A DNA stretch of 11,133 bases from the NCBI GenBank assembly GCA_905234355.1, contig CAJOHP010000102.1, forward strand, positions 1-11,133. The letters are read 5' to 3'. This document shows positions 1 to 7,188 of the stretch, one piece after another; positions within the stretch are counted from its first letter, which is position 1, and the number at the start of each line of letters is the position of its first letter. Both the position numbers and the translations under genes were made by a program. The DNA comes from an uncultured Prevotella sp. GTDB taxonomy: Bacteria > Bacteroidota > Bacteroidia > Bacteroidales > Bacteroidaceae. The notes under the pieces are model-generated. The model was not told where the DNA came from. It made no database searches and saw only the letters and a program-made list of their open reading frames with translations.

Positions 1-1
1 T

Positions 2-154
2 GTTTCGGCCTCAGCCGGAGCCATCTACAACCTCTCGGGGGCTGTACTCCAGAAAACTGTTATCCAGCAGGGGCACATCAGTCTCCATAATCTACAGAAG
101 GGAGTTTATGCTGTTCAGATAGGTACATTAGGGTCTACTCTCATCAGACTATAA
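2..154 (+). CDS. C-terminal end of a secreted protein with a type IX-like sorting tail (5' end outside window)
   Basis: Only the last 50 codons are present, in an open frame entering from the left edge and ending at TAA 152-154. The peptide has the pattern of the Bacteroidetes C-terminal sorting domain: an IYNLSG strand, a second strand around QQGHISLHNL, then KGVYAVQIG and a short final strand ending in LIRL. In this family such a tail routes proteins through the type IX secretion system to the cell surface or outside. The cargo domain lies outside the window, so the protein's function is unknown. This stretch is less GC-rich than the genes that follow, and its stop lies immediately before a truncated gene, so it may sit at a rearrangement junction. 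Confidence 0.65.
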   Translation, partial: VSASAGAIYNLSGAVLQKTVIQQGHISLHNLQKGVYAVQIGTLGSTLIRL

Positions 155-475
155 TATCTATGGACAGCCAGCGGCATTGACGACGCTGTCAACGACCCTG
201 CGCGTAAGGTTTGGAAGGTGACAAACCTCATAGGCACGCATCTGAGCTACCGCAAATGGAAACGCGACTACAACAGCAAGTGGAACGGCATCGTGGGCGG
301 CGTCACCCTGCAGCCAGCCTTCTTCAGGAAGCTGCGCCTCATCGGCGAATACGACGGCTACGGCGTCAACGTGGGGGCCGACTGCGAGCTCTTCCGCTAC
401 CTGCTCGTGCAGGCATCGCTGCAGCAGCTGAAGTATCCCTCGGCAGGACTGTCGCTGCGCATCGGACTGCTCTGA
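155..475 (+). pseudogene. 3' remnant of an outer-membrane beta-barrel protein gene (possibly YjbH-like)
   Basis: An open frame runs from just after the preceding TAA to TGA 473-475 (about 106 codons) with no in-frame ATG. Protein-like sequence already begins near the junction (GIDDAVNDPARKVWKVTN), upstream of the only usable start, a GTG at 218 that would give 85 residues. The rest shows alternating hydrophobic beta-strand patterns (LRLIGEYDGYGVNVGA, YLLVQASLQQLKY, SAGLSLRIGLL) and ends in a hydrophobic strand, as outer-membrane barrels do. The EYDGYGVNVG motif reminds me of YjbH-type exopolysaccharide-associated proteins of Bacteroidales, from memory only. The gene appears to have lost its 5' part, including any signal peptide. 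A short GTG-initiated protein is possible but less likely. Confidence 0.5.
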
Positions 476-520
476 CACCTGACACACAACGCAACGATAT
501 GTTATATCAAATAAAAAGAC

Positions 521-1582
521 ATGGACACCAGTAAGAAAGTGCTCTTGGGACTCAGCGCCGGCGAGCTGAAGGAAGTGGCCCGCTCGCTCGGCATGCCTGC
601 CTTTGCCGGCCGGCAGATAGCGCAGTGGCTCTATGACAAGCATGTGCAGCACATCGACGAGATGACCAACCTCTCGCTGCGCCACCGCGAGCTGCTCGCC
701 GCCCACTACTGCATAGGCGCCATGGCGCCTGCCGACTGCCTGCGCTCGCAGGACGGCACGGTGAAGTATCTCTTCCCCGTGCGGTGCAGCGACGCCGCCG
801 CCGCCCCTACGCGCATGGTCGAGACCGTGTTCATACCCGACGACGACAGGGCCACGCTGTGTGTGTCGTGCCAGGTGGGCTGCAAGATGAACTGCCTCTT
901 CTGCCAGACCGGCAAGCAGGGGTGGGAGGGCAACCTCACCGCCGCCGACATACTCAACCAGATATACTCACTGCCCGAGCGCGAACGCATCACCAACGTG
1001 GTCTTCATGGGGCAGGGCGAGCCCATGGACAATCTCGACGCCGTACTGCAGGCCACCTCGCTGCTCACCGCTGCCGACGGCTATGCCTGGAGCCCCAAGC
1101 GCATCACCGTGAGCAGTGTGGGACTGCGCGACAAGCTGCGCCGCTTCCTCGACGAGAGCCAGTGCCATGTGGCCATATCCATGCACTCGCCGCTGCACGA
1201 GCAGCGACAGGCACTCATGCCGGCCGAGCGCGCCATGACCATTGCCGACACCGTGGACCTGCTGCGCCACTACGACTTCACCCACCAGCGCCGCTGCTCC
1301 TTCGAGTACATCTGCTTCGGCGGACTCAACGACTCGCTCACCCACGCCCGCCAGATTGTGAAACTCGTGGAGGGACTGGAGTGCCGCGTCAACCTGATAC
1401 GTTTCCACCCCATACCCGGTGTCGACCTGCCCGGTGCCGACGAGCAGCGCATGACCGTGTTGCGCGACTACCTCACCGCCCACGGCGTCTTCACCACCAT
1501 ACGTGCCAGCCGCGGACAAGACATCTATGCCGCCTGCGGACTGCTGACCACCGCCAAGAAGCATGCACAAGCCACGCACTAA
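521..1582 (+). CDS. rlmN: RlmN, dual-specificity 23S rRNA A2503 / tRNA A37 C2-methyltransferase (radical SAM)
   Basis: A 353-residue cytoplasmic radical SAM enzyme that methylates C2 of A2503 in 23S rRNA and, in characterised homologs, A37 of some tRNAs. The N-terminal accessory domain spans about residues 8-90. The 4Fe-4S cluster cysteines are C121, C125 and C128 in GCKMNCLFC. GQGEPMDN (164-171) is the SAM-contacting GGEP-like motif. C339 in RGQDIYAACG matches the methyl-carrying cysteine (C355 in E. coli), C114 matches E. coli C118, and E101 in METVFIP matches E. coli E105. The length is normal for the family. The start follows an AT-rich leader (ATATCAAATAAAAAGAC) rather than a Shine-Dalgarno site. 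It overlaps the next gene by 20 nt, suggesting co-transcription. I found no convincing promoter in the 45-bp gap upstream. Confidence 0.95.
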   Translation: MDTSKKVLLGLSAGELKEVARSLGMPAFAGRQIAQWLYDKHVQHIDEMTNLSLRHRELLAAHYCIGAMAPADCLRSQDGTVKYLFPVRCSDAAAAPTRMVETVFIPDDDRATLCVSCQVGCKMNCLFCQTGKQGWEGNLTAADILNQIYSLPERERITNVVFMGQGEPMDNLDAVLQATSLLTAADGYAWSPKRITVSSVGLRDKLRRFLDESQCHVAISMHSPLHEQRQALMPAERAMTIADTVDLLRHYDFTHQRRCSFEYICFGGLNDSLTHARQIVKLVEGLECRVNLIRFHPIPGVDLPGADEQRMTVLRDYLTAHGVFTTIRASRGQDIYAACGLLTTAKKHAQATH

Positions 1583-2525
1583 GCACCTCATGGCCGTCGG
1601 CGTGCTGGCCTGCCTCGCCGCAGCCTGCACCGACGTGTCGCCGCTGCAGCCCAGCAGCGGGGGCCGCCCCTACGAGCTGCTCGTCACGGGCAGCGACAGC
1701 ACCGCCGTGGCACTCGTGGCCGAGGGCATGCGCGCCTTCGTCGTCGACGGGCTGCCACAGGCAGAGCCGGCCTTCGACGTGAACACCATCGTGGCGCCCG
1801 GCCTCGGACAGGCCACACGCTACGCCCGCAACATCGTCGTGGTGTCGCTCGTGAGCGACTCGCTGCTCAAGCCCAGCATCACCTATGAGCGCGACGCCTA
1901 TGCCCGCCCGCAGCTCATCCTGCACGTCAGGGCCGCCTCGGCAGGGCAGCTGCGCGACAGCACGGCCGACTACCTGCGCACGCTCAGCTATCAGTTCGGC
2001 CGACACGAGCTGCTCTGCGGCGTGGCACAGCTCAGGAAGCACCACAACGAGCAGGCGGCACGCATGGCCGACTCGGCCTTTGCCCTGCGCCTGTGGGTGC
2101 CCGACGAGCTGAACAAGACGAAGTGCGGGCGCGACTTCCTGTGGTGGGCGTGCGAGACGGGCGACGTGGTACAGAGCATCTGCGTCTACCGCTACGCCTC
2201 AGCCACGCTCACGGCCGCACAGGCACTGCGCAAGCGCGACAGCATCATGAGGCAGAACATCCCGGGCGAGCAGCCAGGCATGTATATGCAGACCAACCGG
2301 CGCAGTGTCAGAGGGCGCGTCACACGGGACCTGCTCGAGCTGCGCGGACTCTGGGAGATGCGGGGCGACGCCATGGGCGGACCTTTCGTGAGCCACTCCT
2401 TCAGACAGGGCGACAGCATCGTGACTGTCGAGGCTTTTGTCTATGCACCGGCCAGGAGCAAGCGACACATCGTCAGGAGGCTCGAGTCCTCGCTCTACTC
2501 GGCGAAGGCTGCCAAAGACAGCTGA
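1563..2525 (+). CDS. DUF4837 family lipoprotein
   Basis: A 320-residue predicted lipoprotein of unknown function. The N-terminus has a basic segment (KPRTK), a hydrophobic run and a lipobox ending LAAAC, with the lipidated cysteine at residue 22. The protein is therefore probably anchored to a membrane facing the periplasm. The body resembles the Bacteroidetes family DUF4837, notably the central segment with GDVVQSICVYRY, LRKRDSIMRQNIPGEQPGMY and, further on, LRGLWEMRGDAMGGPFVS. The ATG at 1563 is preferred over the in-frame ATG at 1590 because only the longer form keeps the basic signal-peptide N-region. The start lies inside rlmN, overlapping its last 20 nt in another frame. As I recall, the order rlmN, DUF4837, pdxA recurs in Bacteroidales. 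The role is unknown. Confidence 0.85.
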   Translation: MHKPRTKHLMAVGVLACLAAACTDVSPLQPSSGGRPYELLVTGSDSTAVALVAEGMRAFVVDGLPQAEPAFDVNTIVAPGLGQATRYARNIVVVSLVSDSLLKPSITYERDAYARPQLILHVRAASAGQLRDSTADYLRTLSYQFGRHELLCGVAQLRKHHNEQAARMADSAFALRLWVPDELNKTKCGRDFLWWACETGDVVQSICVYRYASATLTAAQALRKRDSIMRQNIPGEQPGMYMQTNRRSVRGRVTRDLLELRGLWEMRGDAMGGPFVSHSFRQGDSIVTVEAFVYAPARSKRHIVRRLESSLYSAKAAKDS

Positions 2526-2552
2526 ACCGGCAACCCCGTGCCCCCGCACCCC

Positions 2553-2566
2553 CGGAGATACCTCCG
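2553..2566 (+). terminator. Small hairpin followed by a T-rich stretch (weak terminator candidate)
   Basis: CGGAG (2553-2557) and CTCCG (2562-2566) form a perfect 5-bp stem with the tetraloop ATAC, followed by TATTATTTGATTATTATTT. It lies 28 bp after the lipoprotein stop and 46 bp before pdxA. The stem is short and the T-run is interrupted, so it may act only as a partial terminator. The AT-rich stretch could instead hold a degenerate promoter for pdxA. TATTATTTG is one base too long for the TAnnTTTG pattern. Confidence 0.3.
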
Positions 2567-2612
2567 TATTATTTGATTATTATTTACCAACAAAATAAAG
2601 ACATAAGAAAAG

Positions 2613-3719
2613 ATGCAAGAACGTAAGATTCGCGTGGCTATCACGCAAGGAGATACCAATGGCATCGGCTACGAGGTCATTCTCAAGACATTTCTCGAGC
2701 CCGACATCCTCGAGCTCTTCACCCCCATTGTCTATGGCTCGCCCAAGGCTGCGGCCTACCATGCCAAGGCTTTAGGCATAGAGCTGCCCTTCAACGTCAT
2801 CGCCTCGGCCGACGAGGCTGTGGACAACCGCCTGAACCTGCTCAACTGCTTCGGCGAGGAGGAGATAAAAATAGACTTCGGCGTGGCCACACCCGAGGCA
2901 GGTGCTGCTGCCCAGCGGGCACTCGACCGGGCCATCGCCGACTACGCCTCTGGTGGTTACGACGTGCTCGTCACCGCGCCGGTGTGCAAGAACAGCATCG
3001 CCTCTTTCACCGGCCATGCCGACTATCTGTCGCAGCGCATCGCCGACGGCAAGCCCGTGCTCACCATCCTGCTCAGCGACGACCTGCGCGTGGCCCTAGT
3101 GACCAACAACGTGGCCATCAAGGACGTGGCCGAGGCCATCACCAAGCAGAAGATTGTGGAGAAGGCACAGCTGCTGCACCTCTCGCTGCGGCGCGACCTG
3201 CGGGTGAACAACCCGCGCATCGCCGTGCTTGCCCTCAACCCCCGCTGCGGCGAAGACGGCGTGCTGGGCAGTGAGGAGCAGGACATCATCGCTCCCGCCG
3301 TGGAGGAGCTGGCTGCTGCCGGCATTCAGGCGTTCGGACCCTACGCCGCCGACGACTTCTTCTCCTCGGCAGCCTACATGCGCTTTGATGCCGTGCTCGC
3401 CATGTATCACGACCAGGGACTGGCACCCTTCAAGAGCCTCACGCCGGGCGACGGCGTGCGCTATACCGCCGGACTGCCCCTCGTGCGCACGGCTCCTGCA
3501 CACGGCATGCAGTACGACATTGCGGGGCAGGGCAAGGCCGACGAGTGCTCTTTCCGCCATGCCATCTTCAAGGCCATCGACGTCTGGCGCAACCGTCAGG
3601 ACTACGACGAGCCCATGGGCAACCCGCTGCCGAAGCTCTATCACGAGAAGCGCGACGACAGCGAGCGGGTGCGGTTCAGCACGCCAAAGAAGGACCGCGA
3701 AGAGACCAAGGCGGAGTGA
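2613..3719 (+). CDS. pdxA: PdxA family 4-hydroxythreonine-4-phosphate dehydrogenase homolog with altered metal site
   Basis: A 368-residue homolog of PdxA, which oxidises 4-phosphohydroxy-L-threonine with NAD in pyridoxal phosphate synthesis. Family hallmarks are TQGDTNGIGYE (11-21), VTAPVCKNSI (120-129), GHADYL (134-139), MYHDQGLAPFKSL (264-276) and AGLPLVRTAPAHG (286-298). Length and C-terminus (ending near YHEKRDDSERV) fit the Bacteroidales form. In E. coli the divalent metal is held by H166, H211 and H266. Here the third is kept (H266 in YHDQ), but the first position reads Asn (N166 in VTNNVAIKDV) and the second Arg (R211 in LNPRCGEDG). The substrate-binding Asn of GVN is Arg283. Lys274 and Arg292 are kept. 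The family assignment is secure, but activity as a standard PdxA is uncertain. The start follows the A-rich leader ATAAGAAAAG. Confidence 0.85.
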   Translation: MQERKIRVAITQGDTNGIGYEVILKTFLEPDILELFTPIVYGSPKAAAYHAKALGIELPFNVIASADEAVDNRLNLLNCFGEEEIKIDFGVATPEAGAAAQRALDRAIADYASGGYDVLVTAPVCKNSIASFTGHADYLSQRIADGKPVLTILLSDDLRVALVTNNVAIKDVAEAITKQKIVEKAQLLHLSLRRDLRVNNPRIAVLALNPRCGEDGVLGSEEQDIIAPAVEELAAAGIQAFGPYAADDFFSSAAYMRFDAVLAMYHDQGLAPFKSLTPGDGVRYTAGLPLVRTAPAHGMQYDIAGQGKADECSFRHAIFKAIDVWRNRQDYDEPMGNPLPKLYHEKRDDSERVRFSTPKKDREETKAE

Positions 3720-3730
3720 CTGAGGTGTTA

Positions 3731-3770
3731 CGCCGTAGGGGTGGCACAGCCATGTGGGAGGACTACGTCG
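3731..3770. repeat. Imperfect stem-loop at the left of the convergent gap
   Basis: CGCCGTAG (3731-3738) pairs with CTACGTCG (3763-3770) with one mismatch. It encloses a smaller perfect hairpin, TGGC (3742-3745) and GCCA (3749-3752). GTAGGGGTGG at 3735-3744 resembles the arms of the neighbouring 15-bp palindrome (GTAGGGACGG), so the two may be parts of one palindromic repeat element. The function is unknown; it could also help end pdxA transcription. Confidence 0.35.
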
Positions 3771-3782
3771 GACAGGCATAAA

Positions 3783-3823
3783 AGCCCGTCCCTACAGCAG
3801 TCGGAACACTGTAGGGACGGGCT
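3783..3823 (-). terminator. Perfect 15-bp inverted repeat, probable terminator or REP-like element
   Basis: AGCCCGTCCCTACAG (3783-3797) and CTGTAGGGACGGGCT (3809-3823) are perfect reverse complements around an 11-nt loop. On the reverse strand the stem is followed by TTTAT, the usual shape of an intrinsic terminator for the MscS gene. On the forward strand no T-run follows. The GC-rich arm built on GTAGGGACGG is the type of sequence found in dispersed palindromic repeats, so it may be an intergenic repeat co-opted as a terminator between the convergent pdxA and MscS genes. Confidence 0.6.
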
Positions 3824-3840
3824 ATGGTTACAACAAAACA

Positions 3841-3861
3841 GCACTGCCTGCTCGGGAGTGC
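3841..3861 (-). terminator. Hairpin just after the MscS gene stop
   Basis: Read on the reverse strand, GCACT-C-CC pairs with GG-C-AGTGC (five pairs, one C-C mismatch, two more pairs) around the loop GAGCA. It is followed by TGTTTTGTTG. It begins 6 nt after the stop of the channel gene and precedes the stronger 15-bp palindrome, so the gene may have tandem terminators. Confidence 0.4.
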
Positions 3862-3866
3862 GGGCG

Positions 3867-4715
3867 TCACTTGTTGATGATCTTCACGTCCATGCGGTTG
3901 AAGGGGAACATGTCGTCGCGCTCCTTGAGCGTCTGGTAGACCGTCTCGTTCATGTATCCGGCCACAGTCCAGTAGTCCTCGCTCTTGCACCACTGCCGCG
4001 TGGTGGCCACGACGCCGCTCTCGCCCAGCGAGGTGATGCCCGTCCAGGGTGCTGCCACCACGTCGCTCTCGGCAATGGGCGCCTTGATGATTTGCGGGCA
4101 CTGCCGCTGTATGTCGGCTATGGCCGCCTTCACCTCGTCGAGGTCGGCACCATAGGCAAACTGGAAGTCGAGGTCTACGCGGCGGTAGGGCTCGGCTGTC
4201 ACGTTCTTCATCGAGCTGGTCGAGAGGCCGCCGTTGGGGATGATGATGGTCTGTGCGTCGTTGGTGCGGATGATGGTGTTGAAGATCTGTATCTCCTTGA
4301 CCTTGCCGCTGAAGCCTTGCGCCTCGATGAAGTCGCCCACGCGGAAGGGCTTGAACAGCAGGATCATCACGCCGCCGGCAAAGTTTTGCAGCGTGCCGCT
4401 CAGAGCCATGCCGATGGCCATGCCGGCCGAGGCGAAGAGTGCGATGAACGACGAGGTCTCGATGCCCAGGATGCTCACTACCACGATGAGCAGGAGCAAC
4501 CACAGCACCACGCGCACGATGCTCGTGAGGAAGGTGTAGAGCGACTTCTCCACGTTGCTCTTCTCGAGCATCTTCGTGGCCAGCCTGATCACCCACTTGA
4601 TGATGAAGCTGCCCACCAGATAGACGATGGCGGCCACGATGGCGTTCTTGCAGAAACTCACGGCCCACTGACCCAGCAATGCGTAGGTCTCGGGCGAAAA
4701 CATTTTCTCTAACAT
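3867..4715 (-). CDS. MscS family small-conductance mechanosensitive channel
   Basis: A 282-residue inner-membrane channel, close to E. coli MscS (286). Such channels open under membrane tension and release small solutes during osmotic downshock. Predicted helices are TM1 at about 21-45, TM2 at about 61-84, and the pore-lining TM3 from about 88, rich in Gly and Ala (FASAGMAIGMALSGTLQNFAGG). The cytoplasmic beta domain follows, with FKPFRVGDFIE (121-131), the IIIPNGGLS signature (157-165), and an alpha-beta C-terminus ending near residue 282. It lies 120 bp after the CoA-ligase gene on the same strand. An AT-rich leader (ATATAAAAGAAAGAAAAG) precedes the ATG, so it could be read with the upstream genes or from its own promoter, which I could not recognise. 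Two hairpins follow its stop. Confidence 0.92.
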   Translation of the reverse strand: MLEKMFSPETYALLGQWAVSFCKNAIVAAIVYLVGSFIIKWVIRLATKMLEKSNVEKSLYTFLTSIVRVVLWLLLLIVVVSILGIETSSFIALFASAGMAIGMALSGTLQNFAGGVMILLFKPFRVGDFIEAQGFSGKVKEIQIFNTIIRTNDAQTIIIPNGGLSTSSMKNVTAEPYRRVDLDFQFAYGADLDEVKAAIADIQRQCPQIIKAPIAESDVVAAPWTGITSLGESGVVATTRQWCKSEDYWTVAGYMNETVYQTLKERDDMFPFNRMDVKIINK

Positions 4716-4835
4716 AGTCTTTTCTTTCTTTTATATAGATATATATTCTTCAGCCGTTGTCCTCGACGGCAAAGGCGATGTGGGCTTCCGTGCAGCTCAC
4801 ACGCAGTACACTCTGGGCTCTCGCTCCATGTCCTC

Positions 4836-6563
4836 TCACTTGCTGCTGTCCTTCTGTCTGATCTCTACGCGGCGTATCTTGCCGCTGATGGTCTTGGGCA
4901 GCTCGTCGACAAACTCCACGATGCGTGGATACTTGTAGGGAGCCGTCTCACGCTTCACGTGTTGCTGCAGCTCCCTGACCAGGTCGTCGCCGGCGCGGTC
5001 TTTCCACTCCTTGCCCAGCACGACGGTGGCCTTGACCACCATGCCGCGTATGTCGTCGGGCACACCCGTGATGGCACACTCCACCACGGCGGGGTGGGTC
5101 ATCAGGGCCGACTCCACCTCGAAGGGTCCTATGCGGTAGCCGCTGGACTTGATGACGTCGTCGATGCGGCCCTCAAACCAGTAGTAGCCGTCCTCGTCGC
5201 GCCAGGCCATGTCGCCAGTGTGGTAGAGCCCGTCGTGCCATGCCTCGTGTGTCTTCTCATCGTCGCGGTAGTACTCCTTGAAGAGACCGATGGGCTTGGG
5301 CCTTGACGAGTCGTCGGCGGCTGGCACTCTGATGACTATCTCGCCCTTCTCGCCGTCCTCGCACGAGGTGCCGTCGGGGCGCACCAGGTCTATGTCGTAC
5401 TGCGCGTTGGGTATGCCCATCGAGCCGGGCTTGGGCTTCATCCAGGGGAAGGTGCCCAGCGTCATGGTCGTCTCGGTCTGTCCGAAGCCCTCCATCATCT
5501 GTATGCCCGAACGGCCGGTGCTCGCCGCCGTTTTCTCCTTGAACTTGTCGAAGACGGCGGGGTTGAGTGCCTCGCCGGCGGTGGTGCAGTACTCCAGGGC
5601 GGAGAGGTCGTAGCGCGACAGGTCTTCGCGTATCATGAAGCGGTAGATGGTGGGCGGGGCGCAGAAGCTTGTCACGCGGTATTTCTCCATCTGCCGCAGC
5701 AGCGTGTCGGCGTTGAACTTCTCGTGGTCGAAGACAAACACGGTGGCTCCCGCAAACCACTGTCCGTAGAACTTCCCCCAGACGGCCTTGCCCCATCCGG
5801 TATCGGCCACGGTGAGGTGTATGCTGCCGCGGTGCAGATTGTGCCAGAACACGCCGGTGGTGAGATGGCCCAGGGCGTAGAGGAAGTCGTGGGCCACCAT
5901 CTTCGGCTCGCCCGAGGTGCCCGAGGTGAAGTACATGAGCATGGTGTCGCTGTTGTCGTTGACCACAGCCGGCCTGACGAACGGCGGTGCCTGCATCCAC
6001 TCCGACAGGAAGTCGCGGAAGAGCCCCGTCTCCAGTCCCTCCTTCACAGGTAGGGACTGTGGGGTGGAACCTATGATTACTACGCTCTGCACCGTGGGGC
6101 TGTCGGCCAAGGCGGCCTGTATCTGGCTGACCACGTAGTCGTCGGCGACGCAGATGATGGACTTGATGCTTGCCCTGGTGTTGCGGTAGACGATGTCGTG
6201 CTTCGTGAGCATGTGTGTGGCGGGTATGACGATGGCTCCCAGCTTGTGCAGTGCGAGCATCACCACCCACCACTCGTAGCGGCGCTTGAGTATGAGCATG
6301 ACGGGGTCGCCCTTGCCTATGCCGAGCGTCTGGAGGTAGCTCGCGGCCTGGTCGCTCTCGCGCTTGAGGTCGCTGAAGGTGGCACGGCGCTCCTCCCCCT
6401 GGTCGTTGGTCCAGAGCAGGGCAAGGCCGTCGGGCCACTCGTCGGCCCACCGGTCCATTACGTCGTAGGCAAAATTGAAATGGTCGGGCACGATAAACTC
6501 CAGGTGCTCGTTGTAGTCCTCTACAGACGTGAAGTGCGTCTGACGTAAAAATCTTTCTACCAT
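4836..6563 (-). CDS. AMP-forming acyl/acetyl-CoA synthetase (MACS/Acs-like)
   Basis: A 575-residue member of the adenylate-forming superfamily, which activates a carboxylate with ATP to an acyl-AMP and transfers it to CoA. Core motifs in order: the P-loop YFTSGTSGEPK (211-221), GFGQTET (359-365), YHTGD (447-451), the hinge GRIDDVIKSSGYRI (465-478), and the C-terminal catalytic Lys562 in KTISGKIRR. Length and the motif WGKFYGQWFAGATVFVFD fit medium-chain acyl-CoA synthetases and short acetyl-CoA synthetases. The exact substrate (acetate, propionate, a longer fatty acid or an aromatic acid) cannot be read from sequence. It starts 17 bp after the XRE-cupin regulator, surely in one operon. Lys562 is the residue acetylated to inactivate Acs in other bacteria, but no acetyltransferase is nearby. 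Confidence 0.9.
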   Translation of the reverse strand: MVERFLRQTHFTSVEDYNEHLEFIVPDHFNFAYDVMDRWADEWPDGLALLWTNDQGEERRATFSDLKRESDQAASYLQTLGIGKGDPVMLILKRRYEWWVVMLALHKLGAIVIPATHMLTKHDIVYRNTRASIKSIICVADDYVVSQIQAALADSPTVQSVVIIGSTPQSLPVKEGLETGLFRDFLSEWMQAPPFVRPAVVNDNSDTMLMYFTSGTSGEPKMVAHDFLYALGHLTTGVFWHNLHRGSIHLTVADTGWGKAVWGKFYGQWFAGATVFVFDHEKFNADTLLRQMEKYRVTSFCAPPTIYRFMIREDLSRYDLSALEYCTTAGEALNPAVFDKFKEKTAASTGRSGIQMMEGFGQTETTMTLGTFPWMKPKPGSMGIPNAQYDIDLVRPDGTSCEDGEKGEIVIRVPAADDSSRPKPIGLFKEYYRDDEKTHEAWHDGLYHTGDMAWRDEDGYYWFEGRIDDVIKSSGYRIGPFEVESALMTHPAVVECAITGVPDDIRGMVVKATVVLGKEWKDRAGDDLVRELQQHVKRETAPYKYPRIVEFVDELPKTISGKIRRVEIRQKDSSK

Positions 6564-6580
6564 AAAAGTGTGTTGAGTCT

Positions 6581-7138
6581 CTATTCTACTGTAAATGCTA
6601 AGAATCTCACGGCCTTGTCGCCCCGGGCGCGCATGCCGTGGGGCTTCGACGAGTCGAAGTAGATGGAGTCGCCCTCGCTCAGCGTGATGGTCTTGCCGTC
6701 TATCCAGAGGTCCATGCTGCCCTCTATCACCATGTTGAACTCCTGTCCCGGGTGGGTGTTCTTGTATATCTTCGTGGCCTCGGGCTTTGGCTCCACGGTG
6801 ACGATGAAGACGTCGGCCTTGTGGCCCACGAATCCGCTCACGAGCGACTGGTACTTATATGCCTTGGTGCGCTCAATGCTGAGGCCCTTACCCTTGCGGG
6901 TGACACTGTAGGAGCGCATGTGGGGCACCTCGGCGAAGATGAGCTCGTCGGCCGACACACCGTATTTCTTGGCTATCTTCATCAGGTTGGAGATGGTGAT
7001 GTCGGCCTCGCCGGCCTCTATCTGTTCATACTTCTCAAGGGCTATGCCGCAGGTGGCGGCCACTTCGGCGGCCGTCAGGTCGAGCGCATCGCGCAGGCCG
7101 CGAAGGCGCTCGCCTATCTGTTTCAGTTGTTCGTCCAT
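6581..7138 (-). CDS. XRE-family regulator with C-terminal cupin domain
   Basis: A 185-residue two-domain regulator. An N-terminal helix-turn-helix of the Xre/Cro type spans about residues 8-66 (RLRGLRDALDLTAAEVAA, then EKYEQIEAGEADITISNL). A cupin_2 barrel follows at about 108-185, with HPGQEFNMVIEG (129-140) and PHGMRA (166-171) around its likely metal or ligand pocket. Such proteins usually bind a small molecule in the cupin and control adjacent metabolic genes. The open frame extends upstream to 7243, but the start at 7138 is preferred. It gives the normal domain N-terminus, and a good promoter at 7189-7219 would start the transcript near 7182, inside the longer frame. The CoA-ligase gene follows 17 bp later, so it is the likely target. 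Confidence 0.9.
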   Translation of the reverse strand: MDEQLKQIGERLRGLRDALDLTAAEVAATCGIALEKYEQIEAGEADITISNLMKIAKKYGVSADELIFAEVPHMRSYSVTRKGKGLSIERTKAYKYQSLVSGFVGHKADVFIVTVEPKPEATKIYKNTHPGQEFNMVIEGSMDLWIDGKTITLSEGDSIYFDSSKPHGMRARGDKAVRFLAFTVE

Positions 7139-7188
7139 ATATATATAATAAGGTGTACGTTGGTGGCTGCCGGGTGGCAATCTGCGTG

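Noticed and set aside
476..520. Possible promoter for rlmN
   Set aside because: The gap is AT-rich near the start codon but has no TTTG and TAnnTTTG pair. It may simply be a translation leader.
3741..4712. Long forward open frame of 323 codons opposite the MscS gene
   Set aside because: It mirrors the channel gene, its translation is low-complexity and Asp/His/Gly-rich with no domain, and the reverse-strand MscS reading has clear family motifs. High GC content lengthens such antisense frames.
4716..4835. Possible small gene or promoter between the CoA ligase and MscS genes
   Set aside because: Only short reverse frames (under 30 codons) and AT-rich sequence are seen. No TAnnTTTG element at proper spacing was found, so nothing is called.
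5257..6450. Second reverse frame of 397 codons inside the CoA-ligase gene
   Set aside because: Its translation is Arg/His/Pro-rich and lacks motifs. The overlapping ligase frame carries the full set of adenylation motifs.
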